From the NCBI GenBank assembly GCA_019188255.1, contig JAETXT010000002.1, positions 2,108,001 to 2,172,000 on the forward strand: DNA of 64,000 bases, given 5' to 3'. The notes beneath the pieces are model-generated. The model saw only the letters and a list, made by a program, of their open reading frames with translations, made no database searches and had not been told where the DNA came from. A program made the position numbers and the translations under genes. Shown here piece by piece: positions 44,082 through 57,700 of this stretch (positions are counted from its first letter, which is position 1; every line of letters begins with the position of its first letter). This DNA comes from Verticillium longisporum. Lineage: Eukaryota; Ascomycota; Sordariomycetes; Glomerellales; Plectosphaerellaceae.

Positions 44082-46754
44082 TGGTGGTAGCGGGGATCTG
44101 TAGTGCTGTCCAGAGGGGCGCGTGGGACAGTGTCGAGCGTTATTATGAGTGGATGAGAATCGCCAGGCACGGGGTGGAAGGGGGTCCCTAGACGAAGGAC
44201 CGGGGTAGTGGAGGGGCAAGATCGAGCAATGACGAGCTGCTCATATCGTGGCAGTAGGTACTTGTAGCACACAGTAGGGCGGAGGGCCTTTGGGTACTTC
44301 TCCCATGGGGGCCAGGGGAGAGAGGGCAGGGCAGGCCGGCCAGGCTGGGCCACACAATAGGCCAGGAGGAGACAGGCCAAGGGTGACAGGCCCCAAGGTG
44401 GTTTGATGGGGGCTCGATGGGTGACGAGGAGGGACGGGTGCGATCCAGCCGGAGTCTGTTGGTCCCACGGGTACGAAGCAGGAGGTTACGTGCAATGCAA
44501 CCAACGTGGGCTGGTGGAAAAGAGCCAAGCAAACCCCTGTCGTGGACGATCGGGAAAATAATTCAAGGCTGGAGATAGCACTGATGGAAGGGTCGGAATG
44601 CGCGATGGCACTGGCTCTGGCACTGGCTCTGGCTCTGGCGGGTTGGGAGGCCGTGGATCTGGCCTGGCGCCTTTCGTGGATATCCGTAATGAGCAGGTAA
44701 TGAGGACGGCGGGTTCGCTTGGTTGACCGTCTGATGAGAGTATGTGCGCGCCTGGCTGTAGGCGTGGGCGTGGGCAGAGGCGCAAGTAGGCAATAGCGAC
44801 TCGGTGTGCGTGCGAGTGTGATGAGACGTGTGGACAGGACGTGCCCGCGTGCGCGTGTGGTGCTGTGGTTGCGGATATGTATGCGTGTGCTTTCAGCCAC
44901 GATTGTCAGCGGGGAATGATGGTGTGTGGTGTGCCAATCGCTAGCGTTTCTGGGGTCCAGGACGCGACCGTCCGGGAGAGGGTGTACTGTAGAAGAGCGG
45001 GGGGAGAGGGTTGCCCTGGGCGTGGTCAACGAAAAAGAGACGAGAGATCTCCCCGTACCAGTGGTGTAGGCGCACAATGGATGCAAAAGTCCAACCCTCG
45101 GGTGGATCAAGCTTAGAGGCAGACGCACTCTGTAGATCGAATTGTCGCGTGCGGCCTGACCGGCCGGTGGGGATGGGTGGGAGATGAAGTCAAGGTTGCG
45201 CGCAAGGAGCAAGATGCGAGGCAAGGCGAGGTGAGAGAGTTTGGGGCAGATGATCAACACGGAAACGCCTGAGCTTAGAGCTGGAACGTAGGACAAACGA
45301 GTCCAGACGAGGCCACGAGCCGTCAAGGAGGTGAGGGACGGGAGGTAATGCGATGGCGGTGTGGGGGCTTAAAGGAAGCTAAAGAGCTCGGAGCTGGAGC
45401 TGAAGCAGACGAAGCCAGGCCCTCCACTCCGGTAGTCGATTGTCTGCCTGTCTCGGTGCCCGGGTTGGTGGGCAAGGGAAGTGGTGATGTTCCAGATGAA
45501 TGAGGGAAGGGTCCCGGGGGGGTTGTCAAGATGCTTGGGCGCAAGTACTAGGCAGATAGGAGCACCAGCCGCCGGAAGGAGCTGTAGGTAATACTGAGCC
45601 GGAGTAAGAGCAAGAGCAGCCTTTCCGAAGAGAAACAGAACAAGCACACAGAAGAACAAAGGCAAGAGGTCTGGGATGACGATAGACCAAGATGGGATCA
45701 GGATCGCGCTTGCCTTGACCTCACGCACAGTACACCCCCTTCTTCCCAGCAAGAACTACCGGCACCATGCCACAAGGTAAAAGGTCAAGGTACCGACCAG
45801 GCTACGTCTTCATTCGCGTCGGAATAGGTAGTGCGTGGGTGACCTGTCGACTGCCGCCTGTCGCCTGTCGCATTTTCTTTTTTTTTTCCCCGGCAGCCAC
45901 CGATGACACTGCTATTTCGTGGTGCTACCCCCCCTGCCGTGCTCTGCAGGCCCTGTCCGTGAGCTTGGGGCAAGGCACCTCGGGCTAGGTAGGTGGTGTC
46001 AAGAGTCCAGCTTTCCAGTTTCCAGTTTCCCAGTGTCAAGCGTCGACCCAGCGCGCCACAGCTGTTAGTCCGGGGGGGCGATACGTGCTTACCCCAGTAC
46101 CTGTAGAGGTACCCTGTACATGTACACCAGAGATACCCCGTCAGAACTGACTCCAGGGTCCGCGGGTGCGAACCGGGTGGGCCCGCAAGCCCACACTTGG
46201 GCTTGGTAGACATGCATCCATGACTTCAATGCCCAATCCCAAGTACACCGCAAGTACTGGCCAGCTCTTCATCCAGCTCGCCCGTCTCGGTCTGCCGTGT
46301 CTCTCTAAGGCAGGCACTGCTGCCACACCGTCTGCGACATGGTCCCAACTCTAATGTCTGAAAGCTAAGGTACCTAGGTAGACGACGATCGAGCAATGCC
46401 CTTAGCTCCGTGGCTAGACTCGAAAAGGGTGGGCGAGGCAGCCGAGCTGCTGGTGCCAGACTGACAAAGAGGGAGAGAGAGAGTGGGAGAGTCTTCCTGA
46501 TTTCCGGACCGCCAATCTTCTGACGGTGCTTACAGTAGATGGAACCGCCCTCCGGGCCAGCTGGGGACGAGATGAGATTCAGAAGCCTGTACTTTGCTCG
46601 ACGCTCTGCTTGCCAGCCAGTGTCTCGCTGCGCCATCCAGCTTGGGTCTCCCTGCAAATCGTGCGCCACATGAAGGCCATCGAAATACGGCGGCGTTGCA
46701 ATGCAGACACCGCTACCACGTTCCGGGCAGTAGCAAAGTCGATGGTCGGCACCT

Positions 46755-46790
46755 GCCTACCTGCCTGCCTACCTGCCTGCCTACCCTGGG
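46755..46790. repeat. TACCTGCC tandem array
   Basis: Alternating TACCTGCC and TGCCTACC units, about 36 bp, in non-coding sequence. Confidence 0.88.
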
Positions 46791-49554
46791 TCTTGTCTGC
46801 CCACCACCCACACATCAACCCACCTGGTATCCTGCCTGCTGTCTGTGCCTCTGCCTTGTTATAATGTTCCTTAATCCCCCCCCCACGTCGATAATGATGT
46901 GCTGTTAAAGGTCCGTCGCCAGCATTCGGGTTCGGGTGCCTGATCGTCAATCCTCCATTCCCGGATCTCGGGGGCCAGAAAAGTCCACCTCGGGCTCCTC
47001 TTTCTCCGCCACTTGCCTCTTCTTTTCTCCGGTTCCTCAACAATTTTGTGGACGGAATTCGCGAGCCTCGGCCGAAGTCAAGTCGTCTTACAATAGCAAC
47101 ATCGATCACCCTGCTCCTCCACAGGCTACCCCCGGCTTGCCCTCCCCAGCACCCTTCACGCGGCACACCAGTGGGCATGCGATCACGTATCCTCCCTCCA
47201 CCCCCGTCGAGGCCACAACCGCAATGCCGCAGGCCCGCATCCTTACCCACATGTCCCTCGTGCATCCTGGCAAATGGCAACTCCTTAGCGCCTCCACAGG
47301 GGGCATTGCGGCAGCATGCGAGCCCGTTTCTTGCCTACAAGGCAAGCCTGCTAACCCTTCCACTGTGGCGCTGGCCCTGGTCCTGGACTTCTGGAACCGT
47401 CAAGGAACTCGTGTGTGGTTTGGTGGCGGGTGGGGTGGAAGGAGGCTGCTGAACAAGGGGAGACATTCACCCACACACCCCTGTCAACTCGGGTTACAGA
47501 CCGTTAAGTCAAGGGAGGTTCTCCTTGGCAGCACACTGAGGAAGATGGCAAGGAAGGCTGAATGCCATGCGCGCCAAGAGCTTACATCTTTTGCGGAGCT
47601 GCTCTTGTGAGAATGATCGCCCACAACCTTATACTCATTGTCTTCCGCTGGCCCGTTGATCGTCTCCTCCCAGCACCACTATCGACCGCGATGGAACCGC
47701 AGGTTGAGCAACACGGTCAACACGAACCGACCTTGTCGATGCCCTGTTCCCTGTCATCCTGACTGACTGGTCTGGACTCTTCGGGCGGGGGGCTGATGCA
47801 GTCAGATCGTGAGCCCAAGTCCAGCTGGCCCATCCCCCCAACTTTCCTCTGTAGCTTGGGCCTTTGGCGTCTGACCACAGGCAGAGAGACGCAGCTGTCC
47901 AATTGTCGGCCCTCGAGCGAGTGTCTTGATCACTGGCACAGGTAGCTGGGCGGCGTGTGGCGGCATGGAAATTGGGTCTACCACAGGGGGACCAGAACTG
48001 TGGCGGGGTGAAAGTGCGTGTCTACAACTGAGACGTTGCCCAGAGGCGAGCAAGCGTGTTTCTAGCCTCCGGCTGAGATATCATCCGCACTCACTCATGG
48101 TCTGATCCCCGAGACTACTATACAGCCAGGGGCACGGCACGTTGTGCGTTCGAGTCAAGACTCCAGCACTCTGTATTCGGTCCTTCGACGACGTAGTCAC
48201 TGCAGTTGCCACCTGTGCATGAATCGAATGGCAAGCTGACGACGAGTTGTCGTTGTCAGAGCGCATGGTACAAATGCCTTGACTTGGTTGCAGGCGCATT
48301 CGCGGCGCTTCTCATGCGCACCACACGGAGCCTGCGAGTCACGAGCAGCCTGGCAGGTGCAAGAAATGGCAAAGGCAATCAGATGGCCACTTGGCTTGAC
48401 GTTCTGGCTGTTGCGCCATTGGCTGTGGGGATCGCGGGGTTTAGTCTGGCGGAATACTGTGCCTTGACCCCTGGCGATGTCCCCCTCTGCAGGCAAACAG
48501 GCGACGATGCCATGCTGGCCAGGGGGGGGCGGTTGCGCTGTGTCAGTCGTCTGCCTCCCAAGCGGCAGACAAGACATTGTTCGTCACAGGCGCTGCGTGC
48601 CGCTGGCACCGTTCCTGCTGCAAGATGGATCCGCCCGTCATCTTAAGTCCGATGAGATACAAGCCAGAGTCATGCCACCAATGAGCCGGCCCGACGCCTC
48701 GTCTTGGACGGCGCTGCTGTCGGCGTTTGTCCCTCCACCGTCTTGTCCTGGCCTGGCGGGATCACAGAATAGGGCCTGGTGCAGACGAAGGGCCCCCAGC
48801 CAACCTGCCGAAATTGGAGCCGGGAGGTGGGAGGGATTCAGGGGCAGGGTGCTTCCTTAGCGTGGAAAAGCTCCATCACATGTCAGAGACAGCCAATAAT
48901 TCCACAACATATAGATGGACCAGACGCATGTGCCGAGGAACAATAGTCATCGACCAAAGGTTAGATCAATCGCCCTGGCTCCCAGCCTCCTTACCGCAAC
49001 AACCTCGACTGCAGCTCGAAATGAGGGGTTTTCTTAGCTCCATCTTGGTCAATCTTTACGTGAGCGGGAATCCGCCAAAGTGGTGCACGTCAACTGTCGA
49101 TATTGACAATCACTTCGTATCTGTTCCCGTTGGAGCCGCGCCAAGGAAACGGTAAGGGGACATGGAAGAGCCCTTGACTTGGAGCTGGCACAATAGTGGT
49201 TTCAGCAAAACACGGCCTCAACCCCGTTTTGTGGACGACGACGTCTGGAATCCGACTGTCTGGCTCGCCAAAATCTGTCAAGCCACGGCTGCTCCCACGA
49301 ACGGTCGCGTCTTGGCTTCCTCAAGTGAGAGCAGCTACTAGACGATTGGCAATCCGAAGTCATTGGAATCAGTGCGCTAGTGATGGAGAATGCCGTTACG
49401 ATTCATTCGATCCTGCAAGTCGGACCCAGTATTGCAGGGATGTAGTATCCCTTTGAACCCGAGAACGACCTCAGGTACACGAGGCCCACAGGCAGCGGCC
49501 ATACCGCCTTCCCAATTAGGACTGGCTCCCTCTGGAGCGCTACCTTCTAGCATC

Positions 49555-50060
49555 TACCCCGATACCTAGGGCTACTAATTCCTTCTACTATATCTACCTA
49601 CGACCTCCTTTACGAAGTGCTTTATAACGCCTACGCTTAACGTTATTAGTTTATCGATATAGGCTCTATAGTACCTTTAATTACTAATAAATCTATAGTA
49701 GAATGAAGTACTATCGAGCTTGGAGATACGGGCACTCGTCGCCCTGAGGCATCGCCTCTACTGAATGCCTCTATAGATATCGAATTCAGACCCCTCTATA
49801 TCCTACGATTCTAGCGTTCCTTCCCTAAGGCCCTGCCGCCTACGCCTCTCGGCCTATTCCCGCCTATTTAGCGTATTGAGTGTTATTTAGAAACGGGTTA
49901 TCCTGGGCGAAATTGGCCAGAATTCGGTGTCCAAACGGACACGTAGTGGATGCGGGATATATAATGTGCCTCTGTGCGACAACGATATCTGTTGGGACCG
50001 GTACTATAGCTAATTTCGTATGTATTATGGGTAATAAGCTATAATTCAATTGGCTGCAAA
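49555..50060. mobile_element. RIP-degraded repeat relic (probable old transposon fragment)
   Basis: Composition changes sharply from the GC-rich surroundings. In 49561-49740 I count about 32 TpA but only about 4 CpA plus TpG, the pattern left by C-to-T change at CpA on both strands. No ORF, inverted repeat or target-site duplication is visible, so the element type cannot be given. Edges are approximate. Confidence 0.65.
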
Positions 50061-51971
50061 TCACGATCCTGCCGTGGCGCTCTCGGACCTTTGGGTACGT
50101 ATTCTTGTACCTAAGACCGTTCTCGGGTTCAAAGGGATGAAGCGATGCCAAGCCTCTTTGAACAGGGGGGTTTCTGATTGTAATGATGACAGGCCCGAGG
50201 GTCTGCTCCCACACACCGAGACGCAGAAGTTCTGTTGGGTCCTTTTACATGAAAGACTGACGCTCCCCATATTGGACGAGGGGATTTCGAAGGCTGTCGC
50301 TGTCCAGACGCGTTGCCACCTTCCAAAAGTCGATTTAGTAGGTAGGATGGAGTGTACTGGCGGGCGCCTGCGCCGAGCTCATGAACGATCGTGCAATTCG
50401 ACGCTACTCCATACCAAGCAGGTCGTTTGATTCTGGTGTGCTCGCTGTGCGGATTGCTGGATCCGACAGTATGCAATGTGCCTCGATAACGCACATCAAC
50501 AGGCTCAATCCTCGACCAAGAGGCAAATAGGTAGGTAGGTAACGGAAACCGGCGCAGACCGACAGCCGCTAGGGTAAGATGGATATGCGACCTGAGATCG
50601 TCATCCGACTCTGTCACTCAACGACGCCCGTTGGCGATGCAGGCTGGCGTCATGCTGTCAGTCATCGTTGTCAGAATAAGGTTGACCGATTCCCATGTGG
50701 ATTCTGCGCACGTTTTCTTCTCCTTTGTCTCTCTCGGCCGAAGTCTGCCATGCTTCATGCGCTGTTGACCCAGCTGTGAGGATCTGGTGTATCTCAGACC
50801 GCTAAGCTGCAGTACCGTCCCGTGGCTTGTTCCCCTTTCCAGAAGTCGAGCCCGATAGGGGCGGTCGGAGGGCATGACCGATACCGACCACAGCTCCGGC
50901 GAGGCAGGGACGGGAACGCACACGAGAGGCAGAGACGAAGGGCCGCCGGGCTTCCAGAAAGCTTCTGTCATGGTTCGATGCAGGGTTGGCAGCTGGCCTC
51001 CCGCTACGTATACTCTCCGTTCCTGGAGATCACCGTCATTTCTCTCCTTTTTGTTCCGAGATGGCTCGTCTCGCACGACCCCAATCTGATCTTGACAGCT
51101 TGGCGGCTATCGGACGCCACGGCACCAGGGCCCTTTGCCGCATGAAACTGGGGAATGAACACGAGCAATAGCCGCGACACTATTGACAAGCTTACTGAAC
51201 ATGGTTGTCGTCATTGTCGGAACCATGAAGACCCCGTCTGCTCCATTTAGAAATGACAGTGGCTTCATTAGGACATGGGGACAAATGATTCCCATGTGAG
51301 ATTGCCTGATCCGTTTGGTCCAAATCATTCGCTGGTGTATGCCAAGTCTCGAAATTGTCTGTCTTCTTTCGCTTCCATGATCTGTTCGAATGATCTGCTC
51401 GAGGTTCTTGGATTTTCCCATCCTTGAGGAGCATCAGGGGTGATGGACATGGCAGAGAATGACTGTCTGCTGGCGCCCCAGTGAGAAGGAGTTGTGCAAC
51501 CTACTACTGAACCCCACTGCCACCGGATTGCGCCACTTCTGGCTGCACTGGACTTTCTGGGACCCTTCTTGTCTTCAGGCAAGAGCCGTAGAACCTGGGT
51601 TGAGCACCAGCCACATCTAAGGACTGTGTGCGCCAGAGCAAAAGCCGAACCGATACCGGCCGGCTCAGGTCCCAGAGGAAGATGCACCTGGGATTACTAA
51701 TGAACGAATGCTCGTCGCTTGAGCCACCTAAGTGCCAGGCCCCACCGCGGGGGCGACATTGAACATTCATCAAGCGGCATGGAGAATCACGATACCAGCC
51801 AGAAAGACTCATCCACATGCCAATAGTCGACACACCCATCATCCATCACCCATCAATCAACCCTTGTCAAATCATCAGAATCTGTGTGGTTGCATTCTTG
51901 GCATCTTCTGAATATTGAATCTCGCAGCCACGTCATTTCCTTCCTTCCCAAAACAGGCCTCCTCTTCCAGA

Positions 51972-52895
51972 ATGGACAGAGACGGCGATAATGCGAACCC
52001 CGCCATATTGACTGCACCACAGCTGCCTACCCGGCAGAGCAAGAAGAACCTGACAAGCAAGGGCCCAGTCAACAAGTACGACGGTACCAGCTTGGCCCAG
52101 CCCGACTTCCTATCCCGCCCTTTCTGTGACGCCGACGACTTCCTGTGGCCCGACAGGGATGATGCGAATGAGGAGTTCACACAGGAGCCCATTGACGAGC
52201 AAGAGATATACGGTACGGCCCTCTGCTCATTTCTCTCTTTGCTAGCTTTCAGCCTCACGACTGCTTTATTGTCCTCCAAGGTGGTTCAGCGTGTCACCCA
52301 TGTCTGACCCCTTGTGATGTTCATGGTCTCGCGACAATCCTTGAGTTACTCGTCTTTACATGCGGCACCATGTGCCACATGAGAACGGGAAGAGCTCAAA
52401 GCGTTATCTTCGCAGGCTCTCCTCGCCCTTCAAGCCTTGACCGATGTCCGCCACAGAGCACAGCTAGCCTGAACTGGTCATTAACCCCAGCGGGGATCAA
52501 GCAACTGACGTTTCATAGACCTCATATCAACTATTTCTGACCCAGAACATCCCTTGTCCCTGGGTCAACTAGCCGTCGTCAATTTGCCTGACATTTACAT
52601 CACACCGGCGCCAACGGCTCAGCAGGACCCCGACGCGTTAATCACTGTCTTGGTCGAGATAACGCCGACTATCACACATTGTTCCCTTGCGACGGTCATT
52701 GGGCTTGGGATTAGATTTCGGTTGGAGCAGGCGCTGCCGCCCAACTACCGCATTGACGTGAGGATCAAGGAGAACACGCACAGTCAGGACGAGCAGGTTA
52801 ACAAGCAGCTCAGTGACAAGGAGAGAGTGGCTGCCGCTGTCGAGAATGACACCTTGAAAGGTGTCCTCGATAAAATGCTTGAAACATGCGTCTGA
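51972..52895 (+). CDS. CIA2: MIP18/CIA2 cytosolic iron-sulfur targeting factor, 205 aa
   Basis: Component of the CIA targeting complex (with Cia1 and Met18/MMS19) that inserts Fe-S clusters into cytosolic and nuclear proteins. Exons are 51972-52212 and 52519-52895. The 306-bp intron is unusually long for this window but has a GTACGG donor, an AACTGAC branch site and TAG, and it joins DEQEIY to DLISTISDPEHPLSLGQLAV, exactly where family members continue. The DUF59 core follows: VLVEITPTITHCSLATVIGLGIR with the conserved functional cysteine, then QALPPNYRIDVRIKENTHS and LSDKERVAAAVENDTLK, and the C-terminus ends in LETCV. The N-terminal 75 residues are a polar extension with EEFTQEPIDEQ-type sequence. 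It is a complete gene. Confidence 0.92.
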
Positions 52896-54753
52896 TACAA
52901 ATGGGAATACACCACATTCAACTTCACATTCATCTCGTTATTATCGATATCTCGCGTGGTGCTGTAGGTGGTCGATTCCGAGGACCCGGGAACAAGCTTC
53001 AGCTGGGAAAGCCCCAAAGCACGGTTCGAAACTTTTAGGCGTAATTAAGCCAACAAGGCCAGGGCGGCGCATCATCCTAGCTATGTCTGCTGGCTGCCAC
53101 GGACTTCATTGACCCGATAGAACCGGCTGAACAAGAGATTTGCGCTTTGAGGTTACATGATCGCCAGCCGCCAGCGATCTTCCACCATAATCATCTCGTG
53201 AACCGGGCCGGGGGCCCATCCTCTCGCTAACCGAGAACAAGTTTTGACAAGGCCTCACTGTGGCAAAGAAAGGGAACCCACGTCGTTTCCGATAAATGGT
53301 ATTGCTGCCGAGGCAATAAATGCTACTGTTCCTTTCGCTTCCAAGGCCGCGAAATCCGAAAGACACATGGCGAGACTTGGGCTGCTTGCGTACCTGATTA
53401 CCTGCCAAACGAAACACACCACCACGCATCGTCGACCACCACGTATCGTCGACCAAGAAAACGGAAATTGTGCCTAAAATGATTGGGATTTTTACTGCTG
53501 TGGTTGGTATCAACAGGCCTAGACCGTTCTGTCCGCAGGCTATAGGGCACATAATACAAGCCTCCAATGAGTTCGGAACGCGGTCCAAGAACAAACCCTG
53601 CACACGAAAGTGGTTCATGTTGCGTCGTGGTGTTATAACCCTTCAATGGTGCCACGGCTTGTCGCCATATGGCCATTACAAAGGTCATTACAAACTGCAC
53701 CCTGGCTAAACAGAAAACCGGAAGGTCTGTCGCCTCGGCAGAACGAACGGTCTAGCGGTCTGGATCCCGGCATTTGGACTGGGCCACGGCACTTCTCTCG
53801 AGGTCAACACACACAAAGTGCACATAAGAAAGTGTGCTGGATTGTCGGCACGTTCAGAAGCAGGAAGACTGCTGGCTGACGCGGCAGCGTCAAAGTCTCG
53901 ATGGTTCGAGTGCCTTTAGATGCGATCAATAGTGTGGCTGGCGAGGAGGCTCGGAGACCGCCGCCTCCGGTGTGGTGGGAGACGTGACCCTGGTTGGTGA
54001 CAGTCGGTGGCCAGAACTGGAGTGCATGTGGCCGGCCATAACAGCGCCTGCTATATGGAATATGAGTCAGGATCGAAACACTTGCGGGGGAGCCGCCTCG
54101 GTCACTGCCTCCCGTGTGTCTATTCAGGTCAGGCATGTGCATGAAGTGATGGCTCTATGTTTTGCCATCTTTCCCATGAGTCTGGGGGGAATGTCAGACA
54201 GGGTGCCGGACTTGCCAGCCGACGGCTTCGCCGCCTGGCACCTCCGCACGACTCCTCAGTTCCTCTCGCCGTTGATCACGCTGAAGAGAGATAGGCGGGC
54301 CGAATCTGCTAGAATTGGCCTCTTGCTCGCCTATTGCAATTGGGTGGAGTTTAGGTTTCCAGAGTAGATGCACGTTCATCCCCTGCGTCGTCTTCGCAAG
54401 CGGCGTTTCTCTCGGGGCCAAAGGGATACCGTTAGGGCTCTGTAGATCAATGCAGCTCAGCGTTGACGCCACAGCTATTTCGATCGTCGGCAGGTGCTTT
54501 CTGCATGGCGCCAGCACATGTCGGACAGAGCATATTGCTTTTGAGTCTGCGCTCCTGAGCCTGATCCGCACTTTAGTATTGCCAGCGTGTCCAATGCACG
54601 GCCAATGATGGATCAGATGGACTCAAGTGTTGTTTTGTAGTACAGAATATGCCTTTCAGTCCAATCATAGCATTCCCACGCCCCGTTACGCCGAACAGCC
54701 AGTCATTCCATCTTCACCTGCCGTAGATTAGAGGCCATAGTGCTGTCCGTCTC
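52896..54753. other. Convergent 3' flanks, 1.9 kb
   Basis: Between CIA2 (+) and SNU114 (-). A short direct repeat (ACCACGCATCGTCGACC / ACCACGTATCGTCGACC) lies at 53421-53454. No gene is supported. Confidence 0.55.
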
Positions 54754-57700
54754 CTAAGACTCCAGCGTTCCGTTCTCCATCAGTGACTGATAGAACTCAG
54801 GCTCTAGGAACGTCGCAACGCTGACATCCTCGCTGAGGCCCTTTCTCCTCCTCGTCTTCAGTACGAAATCACGCGCCGTGGCCTGAGCAGTTGCAGGCTG
54901 TAGAGGCTTCACCACGACAGATTTGTCAAGAGGGTCGCCTGGCACAATGCTCCAACTGTCAAAGGTCATGCTGACCATTGCAGACCCCTGCGTCTGGATT
55001 CGTAGAGCTGTCTCGAAGCCAAACGAGTCGATGACGGGGATCAGTCCGTTCACACGATACAACGGGGTACCGGGTATAGGACCATCTGAAAGAACGTGGC
55101 CGCGACGGCGAGCAAGGGCGGTGTAAACCTCAGTTGCTGAATCTTCGGGCCCAGTCACGGAAATAGCGTATTGGGGCTCCATCAGGCGTGGTGATGCCAT
55201 CAAGAAAGAAGAATAACAGGCGCGGCGTGATGTGGGTATGATCTGGCCACCACCACGGAAGATCGCTTCCTGCGCAAGAGCAACGTCCGTCACACGGAAC
55301 TTGGTGTTGCGAATAGCTACATCGAGTGTCGGTCAGCTCTCCAGTCCATGACAAGACGTCGACGACAGGTTGGGCAGGGTTTATGAACTCACGTTCTTCG
55401 CAAAGAGGGCCTTCTCTGGTTGCCCAGCTGAATCCTTGCCGCAAAGTTTCTTTGACACTAGTCAAGAGCTTCTTATCGACCTTTCATAACGTTAGCGTCA
55501 TCCAAATGAAGGAGAAGAGAGTTCAACAAACCTCGGAGGGGAGTGTGTCATCTTGAAGAATGTTTGGGCCAGTGTCATCAGGCCCAAAGGCCCAGATACT
55601 CCTCGCTGCTAGTTTGTCCCATCCGTACGTTTCTTCGAAATACTTTGCTGTCTTGCGAATGGGGTCCCGAATCTTCACCTTTCCAGACTCGATATCTTCG
55701 GAAATCCCCTTGTCAAGTTGCTCCGCTATCATCGTGATGCGGTTCTTCTTGTTCGGTGTGATGGCGTAGCATTTCGTAGCCGATTGCTCCACAACGGTCT
55801 CGCAGAAGCGAGTGACAGGATCAGAGATCTTGATTTCCATGTCGGCATAGAGCCGCCTCAGGTCATGGAGGACGCAGTCCATGTACAGCTCTCCTGTGCC
55901 AAGTACAATATGCTCTCCAGACTCCTCCACCTTGGTAACGATGAGTGGGTAGCTCTTCTGGATCTTTCGCAGGCCGTCCAGCATCTTCGGTAGCTCTGAA
56001 GGGTTGATGGGTTCCACAGCCACCTTGAGTACAGATTCAGTGAAGTGTGTCAAAGGTTTGAAAATGAACACGTCCTCGTCATCATCCAGCTTTGGGGGAA
56101 CGATTGTAGCCGTCTTGACAATCGAGTTATCCACGCCGCCAAGCAGAACCCAATTACCTGCTGGCACGCCATCCGTCGGTATGTTATACCTCGTCTCGGA
56201 GATGAAGACATCCGTGACGGTGGCCATGACCATGTCTTCCTCGTCATCCAGCGAGTATCCTTCGCCAAGAACTCGTACCTGCATACCAGGCCGGGCTGTC
56301 CCGCTCAGCACACGACCGAACGAATTGAAGTTTTTCGCGTCGGTCGTGTTGAAGAGCTTGGTGATGTGCACCACAAGCGGGCCATCCTGGTTGCAAGTTT
56401 TCATATTCTCCGCGAGCTTGGTGTCCAAAGGGCCGGTGTAGTATTTCTGCAACCACTTCTCGGCTCCGTCCAGAGGCGAGGGGATGTGTCGGACGACCAT
56501 ATCGACAAATCCAGTGGAAGGTCCAAAGAATTGTTCGCAGACCAACTTCAGCAGAATCTTGGCATCTGCCTTGTATTGAGAAGGCTTGAGCGTGATTCCA
56601 AGCCCCCCCAATACTTCCTTCAGATCCTCTGGGCTGTCGCTGATTGTGTGGGTGTAGATCTTGTAGATCGGCTCCAACACGAACTTGACGAAAGAACGCT
56701 GAGCGCCCTCCTCGACGGGCTTCCTGGTGAAATTACGCTTCTTTGGGTTGAAGTAGACGTCACCCCATAGCCTCTTGGCAAAATCATCCGTGTCGATACC
56801 ACCGTACATGTCGGCATACATCTTGGCGAAGGACTGCAGCGTGAAGCACCAGCCCATATTGGTACAAGAGAAAAGGACATTGCCCTTCTCAGGGCTGATA
56901 CGCTTTGCCTCGCCTCTACCGGGGACTGTGTTCTCGATGACAGTATTGACCTCCTCGATGACGTGCTTGAGCTTGAAGTAGGCATCCTTGGGCGGCAGCT
57001 TGAGCTCTAAGATCAGGCGATCAAACTTGTTGACGATCAACGTGAGAGGAATGTCCTCCAGCACAGCGTGCTTGATGATTTTCTCCGTGTTGACCTGAAC
57101 ACCCTCAACGATGTCGACCACCAGGCAGACACCATCCACAAGTCGCAAGCCGGCTGCCACTTCATCGACAAAGTTCACGTGTCCCGGAGTGTCGAGGACG
57201 TTTATAAGGTGTGACTTGTCCTTGGTGCCTGGCAGCACCAAGCTCATGGGTGAAGACTTGACGGAGAGTCCGCGTTCGCGCTCGAGAGTGTGGACATCTG
57301 TGTATCGGAGTTGCTCGTCTCGGTTCTTGCCCACCCTGCGTTCCAGTCTGTCGGTAATGTCGTGCGTCTCCAGGACCAACATGTCCATAAACGCTGTCTT
57401 TCCGTGGTGCAGGTGGCCAGCCAAGGCGATGTTGCGCGTCTGTTCCGGAAAGTTCATTAAATCGGTCATGAAGCTGCGATCGAAAAAGACGGGAGGCAGG
57501 TCGGCCTCTTCGATGTTGAACTTCTTCTGCACGACTGGCGCGACGATGGGTTCCGTGAGTAATTGCTCATCTTCTTCCCGAACCAGAATTTCCACCTCAT
57601 CGCCATATACTTGTTGCGCCGTGGGGTAATATTGTTTGTCTTCGTGTAGGATAATGGCATTCGACGGACCATCGTCTAGCGAGTGGTTAGTCGTTAAGTT

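Larger units (their letters stand above)
43597..51971. other. Gene-poor 8.4-kb divergent intergenic region
   Basis: No gene is supported across the whole stretch. From 43600 to about 45750 the minus strand is pyrimidine-rich, suggesting a very long leader for the Zn2Cys6 factor. TACCTAGGTA at 46371 and other TACC/GGTA patches (45984, 46098, 50529) are present, with a TACCTGCC array at 46755-46790. A RIP-like AT-rich relic lies at 49555-50060. Long ORFs here (44241-45326 minus, 46579-47280 minus, 46936-47610 plus) show biased composition and no domains. Confidence 0.6.

Noticed and set aside
44241..45326. 361-codon minus-strand ORF upstream of the Zn2Cys6 factor
   Set aside because: Low-complexity Ser/Pro/Thr/Arg composition from a pyrimidine-rich strand; more likely leader than gene.
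46579..47610. Overlapping 233- and 224-codon ORFs on opposite strands
   Set aside because: No domain on either strand, and repeats such as GRQAGRQAGRQ come from a simple TACCTGCC array.
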